Origin: Rhynochetos jubatus
Lineage: Eukaryota > Chordata > Aves > Eurypygiformes > Rhynochetidae
NCBI GenBank assembly: GCA_027574665.1
Contig: CM050655.1
Coordinates: forward strand, 7,683,170-7,747,169
Length of the DNA: 64,000 nucleotides
Direction: 5' to 3'
The position numbers were made by a program, and so were the translations under genes. The notes beneath the pieces were generated by a model that did no database searches, was not told the origin of the DNA, and saw only the letters and a list, made by a program, of their open reading frames with translations. This document shows, piece after piece, positions 1-11,290 of the stretch (positions are counted from its first letter, which is position 1; each line of letters starts with the position of its first letter).

Positions 1-2439
1 TGTAGAAAAAAAAAAAAATCTAGCAAATGTGGCAAAACTTACTAGTGTCTGGGCAGAGCTGAAAATGAAATTTTCCTTCCTGTAGGAAAGATGATACCTT
101 TAACAGTAAATAATCTCCTTAAATTTATGCGTGGTCCTTGGACAAAGGACTGTGCAGAGCAGTCGGAATATACAATACTGGGGCCCAAGACTCCTAGAGG
201 ATTTTATTAAGAAGCTCAATTCTTGTTAAGAGTTAAGACTCCTCAGAATTACTGGACAGTTTGGAAGGTTTAGGGTGAGCACCCAATTGACATGGGAGAA
301 CTTTGACAAGAATTAGCACTGACTGCTCCAGTGAAAGAGTAGGAATGGTTTTGAGTGAAGGATTTTGACCATCTATTGTGAGTCATGTGAATTGTAAGGG
401 ATAAAACCAGTTAATATGAAACATGGAGATGCTTGTGTAGATAGCTGGTGATAATGTGCAAGATAGCTGTCAGGAGGAATGGTTTGATATGGTGGAGAAA
501 CAAATATGGCAGGTTTGAGGTATAAAAATTGAAAATGTAGACCCTTACAGTCAGGAGCCCTTCCAGGGTATGTAGCGGTGTTCGTAGGAAATACTGGCAG
601 TCCTGTAACATCACCATTAGGTAGTTAAAACTTCTGAAAGTTCACGAGTGAGACTGGGAACCAAACCCTGTCTTCGAAAAGGATTTAGGCCACAGAAAGG
701 TCTGCAGTGTCTGAGCTGAAATCAGGATGTCATACGCAGAACACACAAGTAGTCCTTGAGCAATGACTGCGCTCCAAGCCTCACTTAAGTGCTACGCTAC
801 GGTTCACACTCTCACTTTTCCCTGGCCCCCTCTTGTAAAGCAGCTTAAAGAGGAAAGCTGGAAAGCACCCATAGTGCTGAGGAGGTGGGGTGATGGAGGC
901 TTCTCAGGCAGAGCTGAATACTGTTTCTTGCATGTGGCAACTGCAAGCTTATTGCATAGAAGTGCACGTTATTACATGTCGTTAATCCACCTCCTGTGCT
1001 GAGAAGGATTATCATACAGAAGGAACAGTCTCTGCATTGCTTGTGACAGAAAGACACTTTGAGCAAGTCCTTCCCTGGGCACCTTGACAAGATCATGGTT
1101 TCGTAATGAGAAGAACTCCTAGGTTGTTGTTTCTGCCCCCAAGAAATTACTATGGGTTTGTGTGTCTCAGTTCTCAAGTGTCTACTTCTATTTATTTTTT
1201 TTCAAAGCTAAGATATTTCTCAAGCTGCATTTGATGACAGAGAACTTTATAGAAAATGGTAGGGAAAGCTAAATTTTACTAAACCGTCGGCCAAGGAAGT
1301 ACACCATAAAAATACTGACACAGGCTAAAGTCTGGAAGTGCAGATGCATCATTGCAGTAACTCTCATCTTAATTGTCTGTTTTCTGTTAAATTAGTGAGA
1401 AAATGCAAATTGCCATAATTGGAATGAGATCGGAGTTAATTTATATTCTGTGTAGCTGAAGTGGTTTGTGAATGTTTTCCCCTATTTAAAAAAAAAAAGC
1501 CTTTTGAGATATAGAAAATATTCACAGCAGTTTTCAGATACATGGAGATATTCCTGCTTTTGGTGCACTAATTCAAAATGGGAAACGCTCTAACTGAACC
1601 TGAAGCTAAAATAAAAGCATCTGGGATTTGATTTACCCCAGTGCTTCCCTTTCTTCTCCATTTTTCCTTATGGGAGAGGGGAAAAAAATATCCCAAAAGC
1701 AGAAAACCAAACCATCAAAACTTTTTTTTAATTTGGTTTGTTTCAAATCCTCTTTTGTACCTGTGCTGCATTCCTAGGATCAAACAAAACCAATCACAAA
1801 ATAAGTGGAAAAGGATTTTTTCCTTCTGACATTATTTGAATTTTGTTACTTGCTTCATCCAGTGCAAAATCAGCACAGGACTGAGACGGACAATCACTCT
1901 CTGTACAGTAAGAAGCACCTTTCAGATCAGGTGAGCTATCAGCCGTGTTTTCAGCAGCAGTAAGGTGCTTAATGCCCATGTATCTCCCGGCGGGTGTGAC
2001 CATTTACCTAAGCATTCTGCATTAGTGTAAATAACTGCCCAAACCGTCATGTGAGTTTGTCCCCAAGGCTCGATCTTATACCACGGCATTTCAACTGCAG
2101 GGAGAGCATTATGTGCATAAGGAGGGAAGAAATGATGCCCCACTTGCACATTGGAGCTCAGTTTTAGTCTGAGTACTGAATGTGCAGAGTTTGGCTAATA
2201 GCAGTCAAAGTTTTCTCGTTATGTTGATACTGAAACACCTAAACTAACCCTGAACTGATAAAATTAGAAGTGGAATCAGCAGAATGCTGCAAGACAATAT
2301 TTCATTTCCTGCAAATGTTTTTCCTGCTAATAAACATGTGCCAGAAAGGACTCCATGGGGGCAAGAACATCTGAAAACACGGAAAATTTAAAGAAGTATT
2401 ATTCCATGCAGCTAATGACTTGGTCAACTGAGAGCGTGA

Positions 2440-2830
2440 AACGCAGCTCATTTTTGTTTGTTGTTAGGCAAAACATGCTTGATTCCTAAGTGCAGAAAAT
2501 ATGAGCTTTTGATATCACTACTTAGTCTAATTGACTCATCTGAGTCCTGTTTGAACCCTATGATTCATCATTTTTCAAATTAGTAGGGACATAGGTAGGA
2601 TAATCTGTGGATATAATCAGTAAAACATTCACAATGCTTTCCACTGTAATGGATTATCCTGTCATTTACAGTATCTCTTATTTCTGTTATTATCGGGGCT
2701 TCACATCCCAATTAAAAGCCTCATTAGTTTGTTCCTGAGGAAGCTGCCCCTCTGCATTGCTGCTGACAGCTGAAGGAAGTGTGTCAGCTTGTTGTGTAGA
2801 GCATTATTTGCTTGAAGTTGGCAACTCGCT
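2440..2830. promoter_or_regulatory. Candidate conserved non-coding element with homeodomain motifs
   Basis: This AT-rich stretch has non-repetitive, motif-dense composition. It contains a palindromic paired-type homeodomain site TAATGGATTA (2647-2656), followed 3 bp later by a TALE/MEIS-type CTGTCA (2659-2664), plus further TAAT/ATTA cores. Such clusters are typical of developmental enhancers, and EGR2 is known to be controlled by distant enhancers. The enhancer call is inference from motif content only. No alignment could be made. Confidence 0.25.
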
Positions 2831-5800
2831 TTAGCGTAGCCGTCCTCCTGCTACATAGGAGATACTTAAGTGTCAAGCGTTTTCAGGCCATCCATCTTCT
2901 TTGGCCATTCCACCCACCCATGCTCGAGCCACATCCACCAGCACTGGTGCCCCTCTCTGCCTTCCCTTTGTCATTATGTCATTGTCAGTTGTTCAGTTTA
3001 TTCAGTGATTAATCATCATTTGGAAGGTTCTGCTGGGTGTAAACAGAAAAGGGGGTATTCCTGCAGGTGGTTTCTCTCTGATTAGTTAAAGCCACAATGG
3101 CTGGCTGCTGAGCCTTTGTTTCGGTTTCTTCTGAAGATTGCACGGGCCTTTTCCTCGCCAGAATTTAACTGGGCTGGTAACTCTGGGCTTGCCTTGGGTA
3201 TCTACCGGTTCATGCCGAAAACGAGACCTGTTAAGCTCAGCGGATTTGTGCCATTCTAACAGAGGAATCTGCTCTTTTGCAAAGATTGGTGGAGGGGTTT
3301 TGTAAAGAGTCCCTTGTTGCGTGTCCACACAAACCCTGTCACAGGTTTAGCAGCGGAGCTTTACGCTGTTCGTTCAGAAACACCTACCTGGCTGCTTTGT
3401 GTGTAGAAGATGAAATGTTGCCCAGAAGACAAAGGTAGTTCAGCATCTCATTTCTTCTCTGTATCTGTGCCAACTATTTGATGAAGCCAAATAATAATAA
3501 TTTTCAATAACCTCTGAGAAGGGGGGAGCTCTTCTAAGCTTTGCTTGTGTCTTCTGAACAATGGCTTAAATGCAACTGTTTCATCAATAAAGCATGGTTA
3601 GTTTTGCACCTCTTTGGGTCACATGAAAAGTCATATAAATATTACATGTATTCTCTCCACTTCTGTATTCCTTGACAATCGTAACTTACCAGAACTTCTG
3701 TTGGGTTAGAAAGCTGGTTGATGACAGTAACAGCCAGGCCATGGTTCCAGATTTGTTTGCTTGCCTGCGTATTAAGTTGCTCTTCATATTTCTCTTGCAG
3801 ATTAATATTTCTTTTTATGCTGCAGCAGCTTTTAATGTCATCAAAAGGAGACAAGATGAATAAGATATGTGTGGGAGGATAAAGCAGTGGTCACTCAAAG
3901 CATCCTGCTGTTTACTGTGGCTGCAGAGTTTATAGTCCCTCCCACAGGGCAGCTGGCACTGGGCTATGGTTTTAGTACTTGCATTATTTGCAATTCACAG
4001 CCTCCAGTCATGAAATGACAAACTCTGAGCATCAGGTAAACTCGCAGCAGCCGTATTCTGACAGGCACACTCGCGAATGTGGCGGGGTAACTCTGAGTGA
4101 CGGGTGGGAAAGGATACTTTTTTGCATGCTTACTGTTTATTACATGCATAAGAAAGGGTGGATGGGTGCGTAACTGTGGGTGGAAACGGCTCGAAGCGCG
4201 GCACAGCTACGCTTCCCGAAACCTGAAGGTGATGCAGTCAGGGGCTTAGGTGGTTGTATGTTTAACTGAAAACTTTCTCACGGGCTCAAATAGCCCTTCT
4301 TTTGGTGCTTTTTACCCTGATTCGCAAGGGCTACGCTCCACACCTTCTCCACATGCAGGAAGTGAAAAGCGAGAAATCCAAGGCAAGCAAATAGCAGTGG
4401 TGAATGGGATAGCTTTAAGAAGTTTTGTCATGCAGACCTGCTATTCTAGCTTGACTGGGTACGGCCATAGTGAGCATTCCTCTGCCTGGGAATGGTTCTC
4501 CGGGGGTGTTTCAAAGAGTAAAAAAGCAGCCTGCATGCCCTTTATTGTCCTAAGGCCTAAGCTAGGACATTTCGGGGGAGGCAGGAGAGGTGACGGGCCA
4601 GCAGCCGTATGTGTAAGTCTGTACATGGGCCCATGTCCACACCAAGTATGCGGGCATGGGTGGTAGGTAATGTGCCAACAACTGCTGTCCTAAGCTGTAC
4701 CGGCATCTCTTCAATTCTGCCGTAATCCTGAGTCAAATGAAGGGGAAAAAAAGCAAGCTTACAAGTTGTTAAGATTTTGAAAACAAGTTATTTGAGGCTT
4801 TATTTACCCATACTTTCCGGAGTTTCTGGAAGGTCTCTGTGTAACGTTTCTCACCAAGGCCAAATTGGCTGCCTAGCAGCATTCAAAAAGAATGAACGCA
4901 GGGATTTTTCCAGAACCACATGCCTCTAAGAGGGAGCTGCACCTTGAGGAAAAGCACCAAAATCCACATGGCCCTTAGTAACATTACAAGACCTGGTAAT
5001 ACCGCCAGCTGTCACTGAGAGCTCGCACCCACCTGGTTGCATATGCAGAGCCCTCTTAGAGTTGGTGTCCGTGAAGCAGCTCTTATTCTCGTGTCCCACT
5101 GGACCTCCACAAGTGGGAATGTGCATATGCAAACAGGAGCCCTTTGGCTTTTGCAAACCTGAATGTAGTTGAATGGTCCAAAATGGGAGGCTTGGACTAA
5201 AAGTCTGGCAGGAGGAAGCCTTGAGAGCCAGGATTTGCCAATCAGCAAGACTCTTCTTCCAGGAGCTGCCTGCAACACACAAAGAAGGAGCCTCCTCTGG
5301 CAATTCTAGACTTGGCCCCTCTTTGCACTTACTCTGCAATACCAGAAGAAAACTGGCTGCAAAACACTTGTCACTCACACTATTCATGTTTTGCCATTTA
5401 ATATCTGACTCACGCTCTATCCCAGCTCTTTCAGAGTCTTTTGCAAGTACTCATTTATTGGTGTACATAAAATAAATAAATAAATGGGAAGGCCTAGACA
5501 GTAATGGAGCTTTATAGAGACTGATTCCAAATGAAGTGCTATGGAAAATAAGTGCATTGCATTTTTAGGGCTCATGTGAATACTTCAGATAAAGTCCACA
5601 AGCTTGGCTGCAGTTCGTTTTCCATGAAACAGAAGAAAATGACAAAGATGGTGGCACAGTGTAGCTGTCACAAGACCCCTTGCCCTCCTGGTGCTTCCCC
5701 TCCCTTGTCATCCCACAGCCAGCACGGAGGAGCAGCAGCCAGCAAAGGGCAGGGGCCGGGGATACACGGGACCTTTCCCCTTTAGAGCAGCAGGCAGCTT

Positions 5801-6245
5801 CTCTTTCTCCCCACAAAGCAAAAGCCTCCAGGAGGTGTAGCCAAATGTCAGCTTTTGGGGTCAGCATGGAGGTGCATTTACTTTTACTGCACCCAGTCCT
5901 GTGTGTGGTGGTGGCTCCCCAGGGCCATGAGTGGTCCCTCCAACCTGGGGCCAGGCAGTCCCTGCACCCTCAGGAGCTGGGAGGATGACAATAGCTGCTT
6001 AATGCTTTTATGTTGGATCCTTTCCTTTTTAACAATAAAATTTTCCCTTCATGATTATTTTTGTTTACTCCAAGCTCTACTCAGTGCATCATAAAACTAG
6101 GTTGTGTCTTCACCATATTGTTATGGTTATTATTTTTCAACCAGGCTACAAAATCAGGTGGATTTTGTATGCAAGCACAGGCTTTACATTTCTCGGTGAA
6201 AGGCAGGTTAATTTTTAAAGCATGGAAATTAAGTTGGTGTGTTGT

Positions 6246-6255
6246 CCATAAAAGG
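6246..6255 (+). promoter_or_regulatory. Isolated perfect CArG box (distal)
   Basis: CCATAAAAGG matches the SRF consensus CC(A/T)6GG exactly. It lies 34 kb upstream of EGR2 without an adjacent CCGGAW ETS site, so it may be a chance match. I list it because SRF sites also recur at the EGR2 promoter. Confidence 0.2.
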
Positions 6256-9200
6256 CACCTAATTTGCCAAGAATTTATTTGAAAAGTAACATTATTCTTT
6301 TAATTGTGGATGTTATTATGAAATTTTTGTAAAGGTTTAATTTAAAGGAAAAATACTCAAGAACAAAGAAATGAGGGGACAGAGAAAGGGAGATCAGTGA
6401 AGCAAGCTGACTACAGGTAGCAGATGCTAATTTAAGAAATAGCAAATGATCATTACTTTAAATACACAAAAGAAAGTACTTATACTCTGGCTTATGCCAG
6501 AGAATCTGTACATACTGGGGGATTTCAGAAGGTGATTGTTTTTGTTAACTGATTAATGCTGATAATATGCCTGGTATTGTACAGTGAGCTCTAGCCTGTT
6601 GTTAATAGCACAGCCCCATCAGTGTAAAAACGATACTAAATTAACATATAGCTGCAGGTGACATGGCATCCTATTTTTACATAAATCAAATGTGCACTCT
6701 GATCCGGCTCCTTCAAAACTCTTAGATGCTTTTCCTCAGACCTCCTGTCACTGGAGTCATTTTGGGAATGGGGCATGATGCTGTGATTAATTCTAGTTCA
6801 AGCAGCTATTTTTAGCATTTGCATATTTCCTATAGAGCAGAGCCCAAGACTTCACTCAGATGAAATCTGAACTGATCTGGCCACATGTGATCTGTCTCTG
6901 AAGGATGCTGGACTAGTAAAGGAGTGTCATGCTTCAAAATGGTAGAAAAGTCACTGATGCTTATTTCCCCTGTTTTTAAACGTGATTAAACCATAAATAT
7001 ATATATAAAAGTATAGAAGAACAGCTTTTTGTGTTCTTGTAGGTTTGGCAGGTATTTTTAGATTTGGGAGCCAAAGAGTAACATCCATTGTATCCTACCT
7101 TTCTTATACTGATGTGATTTTTGGAAAAAAGGTCTTTTTGGAAACAGGATTTAATTGGTTTTGTCCAGTTAGACCTCATAAGGTGTTAAATCGACTTTAT
7201 GTGGCGGTGGGTCAGCAGTGCAGCTACATTACTGAAGAGCTGAGGCTCTTCCTCTGTGTAGTTAATGATCCAGTCCTCTCACTTACTCTAAACCAAAATG
7301 TCTGTTGTTAATGGCACTGAATTTTTCACAAGTTGGAACATCTTAATCAATGTACTAAAAAATGTCATCTATTAATATTTTACTTCAAGGCCTTCTTTTC
7401 CCAGTTATTTTCATTGTTTCCAACAATGTCTTTTATGATCATATAATAGTACTGCATAAATCCTCAAGTGAACTCATTAATGCGTATCGGGTTCATCAGT
7501 ACATAAATAGCTTCCACTGTGTGTGCTAGACAGACCATGTTTCTGCTGGAGCAGGCGAGTAATGTCGATTGTCTTTATTCATTCTCACACTCTCACTTCT
7601 TACTGCTCTGAAAGTTTCGACGTACATGTTCTCCTCTGTTGATGTGATTTTGACTCAGGTGATGAGTAAAAGGACAACTTTTGTTTTCTCAAATACAATC
7701 ACTAAGAAAAACAGTTGGTTCACTAAGCACTGTTACCTTTATGATACATTAATTATTAAGGAAAAGATGATATGGATCAGAAGTACAGACTTCTTAATTA
7801 AGGGCAGTTAAAAGAGCAGTTTTCTGGGAAGAAGAGAACAATGAAACGTAAATATGTGTACAAAAATATGTCCCAGAATAGATTTGCAAATGTGCTCATT
7901 GTGGGAGAAAAAAAGGAACTGCATTTAGCTGAGAACATGGAAGACACTGAACTGCATGAGGACTATTTCTATATAAATACTTCTTCTTATAACAATGAAA
8001 AGGGAAACAGTGACTGACTGGCATCTCCTTTCTGGCTCAGTGACACTCATTTAAGTTTCTCATCCAAAACTGGAAAATAGAATTTGGTTCAAAATTACTT
8101 TTTCCTTGGGTAAAGGGAAACTTTGATGGAGGATTTTCTTATCATTAAATGTAAGAATTTCAGTGCCTTGAATCTGTTTTTCAGAAACACTGATTACATG
8201 TCTTAATTTCACTTCCCCCTCCCCCCTCGGTGACTTGTGAAGGCACCTATCTTCTTGGATTTCAGAAAAATCATAGGGCAGCAGAAGGGACAAGATGAAG
8301 TGATTCCTTATTCTGCAAATCTCAGCTGCTGATGGTAGCAAAAAAGTATTTTTGTTTCTGTAGGCTCAAATGTCCAGATCCCTCCCTAACCTGGACACAC
8401 ACCGAGATCAGCCTGCGGTGGATAAGAAGCTGGAATAAATGAAAAACTAGCAAAATTAAGAGAATTACCTGGTTAGCTAAGAATCATTCGCATGAATATC
8501 TATTGCAGCTTGGGGTACTGTCCCTCAGCTGATAAAATGTTTTATAGCCATGATCATAAAACCACATGTCATTTCCTTTGTTTATATTCTTTCTGAGCTT
8601 TGAGAGTACACTCAAGAGATCTTGAACTGTGTCTCCTGAAATGACAAACCTACACAATTCAAGTGTTGTCATACGATAGGTGTAGGAAAGAGCGGAAATC
8701 TTGCCGATCCCGCTGGCAACATTGATGCCAATAGCGTTGGCTGGAGGTGCAAATGTTCCTGCCGGAGCCGTTGCGGTGGAAATGTGCACCAGATGAACAG
8801 CTGCCCTCCTCGCTCAGCAGGCAGGTTCGGCGTGCTGAAATAGCTGCTACATAAAGCACAGAGAGAAAAGAGCAGATAAGCGCTATTTCAGCTGTAAAGC
8901 ACAGGAAGATGTGTTTCCCATTGTAACTATAAAAGGTATTTTAATATTTATGTAGTATTTACTCTCATCTCTATGAGTGGGGGATTTATATAGGTTACTT
9001 GCTATACATAAAGTTAGGAAAATACCCCAAATATTCCATTATGTTATTTATTCCTCCACAAGCATCCATTACGCAGTTTATTTTCCAATTACTCCTTACT
9101 GTCACACAACTGTTATTCTCCTTCTCCATCCCCAGTGGTAACTTCCTTCTCGTGAAACAGTTTTTCAGTGGGTGAATTAATGAAATGATGCTTGGTGATT

Positions 9201-9524
9201 TTGTTGCTGTTATAAGAATAATTGTATAACAGCAACTGGGAACCATGTTTTTTAAGAAAGAGCGTTTAGAGGAAGGGAAAATGCAGTAGTCTTCAGAAAT
9301 ATTATTTTCGTGGCAGATTGTAACCGAGATGGGTGTGTCTGAATGAGGGAAAGTGGGAGACAAAGAAAGGGAAGTGATTTGTTATTTCTCCTTCAGTTGT
9401 AGCCTTCTTTTAGTGAGGCCCCTGCCCAAAGCTTCCTAAAGAAACTGAACTGTGAAAGATGGAAGTTCTTCCATGGGTGAGTGAGGTATTTGAGGGTAGT
9501 AAACAAGGAGCAAGAATAAAAAAT

Positions 9525-9945
9525 TGGGTTGCTCAATGGGGAGATGCCACAGGAGAATCCTTTGGGAATTAGTGCTGGTCCTGGGCTGTTTCACATCTTT
9601 GTTAGAATCGCTTGTAAAATGGGTGATGACGTAGTGAGCATGTTCACTGATGAGACATTATTTAGGACAGTTAAAGAAAGATATTGGGGAAAAAAAGGTT
9701 TTAAAAGATGTACAGAACAGTTTCAGGCTATACAGCTGCCAGGAGCCATCAAAAATAAAATAAGCAGATTACAGACAGAAAACGAGCAAGAGAAGTTACT
9801 TCTGGAAGTCACCATCACAGGATGCTGCAGATTGTAGCAGGCTTACATGGTTCAAAAAGCAATTAGAAGAGTCAATGGAAGAAAAATCCATGTGCTAAAT
9901 GCAAAGATGCCCTGCCTGGCTCAGGAAACTCCTAAGCTGCAGTGA
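9525..9945 (+). mobile_element. Decayed CR1-type LINE, 3' part (reverse transcriptase remnant plus tail)
   Basis: A reading frame starting near 9529 gives a degenerate reverse-transcriptase pattern: a PQ...LG...GP-LF-IFV block like the RT motif PQGSxLGPxLFNIF, then MFTDET-LFR-V like the FADDT catalytic block. The second catalytic Asp is replaced by Glu, so it is dead. Downstream (9848-9943) the DNA reads like the conserved C-terminal end and 3' tail of avian CR1 elements as I remember them: a frame beginning with a Phe-Lys-Lys-like block, then a CTGGCTCAGGAA-type segment. The region between RT and tail is much shorter than in an intact element, so internal sequence is lost. Family assignment is from memory of avian CR1, not from a search. 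Confidence 0.5.
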
Positions 9946-10999
9946 GAAAGTGTGCCATAGACGTAGCGTCATACATCCACCTTTCTTCTGGCCATCTGCT
10001 ACGGGCTGCGGTTGGGACACAGGATGGTTAACCACCTGACTGGCGGTGGTTGTTGCTGTCAGGTGATGAGTACAGGCAGGAAGGTGGAAGAAGTACCCTG
10101 CCTTTCCTTAGAGCTGTGGAGATCTAATTACAATGGGTAGTAAAGGGCTAAATGGTAAGACAGCTGCTTGATGCATTTTCAGAGAGGAAGTAACTAGTGA
10201 TTTTGGGGGAAAAGATGGAGCAAAATACACTGAGGTAGGAAAAGCCAAGCCTCCTGAGAATCATGTTGGCTACTAGTGTTGGCTTTTGCGAGGAGGACTT
10301 GGGTGTCACTTCATTTCCAGAATTATCTGTTTTCGGCACGCAAAAACTGCAGCTGCAAAGAGCTGAGGTAGGTCATTAGCTGCCTCAGTGACCATGGCAT
10401 GGCTTAGAGCCAGGAGAGGCTCACCTCCTCCTGCGCTGCACAGACCAACTTCCGCAAGAAGCTGGCTTGTCTGGGCTTTTTGCACAGAGATAGGGCTTAG
10501 CTCTCAGGACCTAATTCCACGTGTGCAGTCAGAGCATGCAGTCACAGTGGCTATGAAACCTCACACAAGTGGAGGTTTGCAAGGTTGGATCCACAGTCAG
10601 CCTAGTGGGCTTTGGTTATATGCTTCTCTGTTTAGGTAAAGGTAACTTCATTTTATTCTATTTATTATTCGTTTATTTGTCTTAGGAGAACTTAGAGTTT
10701 TGCTTTATTCTCCAGAAAAGAATGCAAATAGATGGGGACTGTGGTTTTTTACATATTGAGTATCTGGTGGCTTAAAGGTTGAGCTCAGTTGCATAACCCG
10801 AGGGCTACATGTCTTGGTGTACTGAACAATTACAAAGAAGTCACTGTTTTCTAATATTCCCTTTTCTTTTTGTACGTAAAATTCACATTTGAAATCTCTT
10901 TTGAGCAATGCTTTGAAGTAGAGTGTAGCTCCCAGATGTGGGTAATCTTAATGCTAATTTACTATACAACAATGTGCATTATTAAAGGACATGTGAATG

Positions 11000-11290
11000 A
11001 TTCATCCAGTGAATGAAGAAAAATTATTCCAAATGATTATTGATGAGTTAATCAAGATAGCCACGTCAACTTTCTTTTGTCCATTAGTGTGAACAGTATT
11101 TCACAATCATAATAATAAGAGCCAAATGTTAATGGCTGAGGTAATCAGACCCTAATGAAGAGCAGTGAAAAGTGCTCTCTTTAAATAGTTTACAGTTTTC
11201 ATAATCACTGGAGTGCTCAGTTGGTCCCATGATTCTTCATATTTCATAATGTATGTTTACTATCAGCTTTTGGTTTTAATTTCCTTTTTC
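11000..11290. promoter_or_regulatory. Candidate conserved non-coding element, AT-rich with homeodomain cores
   Basis: A dense run of TGATTATTGATG, AGTTAATCAAG, CATTAGTG and TTAATGG type homeodomain/Hox-PBX-like cores lies in non-repetitive AT-rich DNA. EGR2 expression in hindbrain rhombomeres depends on Hox/TALE and other homeodomain inputs, so such a module upstream of EGR2 is plausible. The evidence is motif content only. Confidence 0.22.

Larger units (their letters stand above)
1..9524. other. Intergenic DNA far upstream of EGR2, no gene seen
   Basis: AT-rich sequence with stop codons in all frames. Open frames here are short (at most about 150 codons) and none resembles a known protein or shows paired splice sites. 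The stretch holds short A/T runs, a candidate conserved non-coding element at about 2440-2830 (listed separately), and an isolated perfect CArG box at 6246-6255. No tRNA, snRNA, satellite or recognisable transposon was found. Confidence 0.6.
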
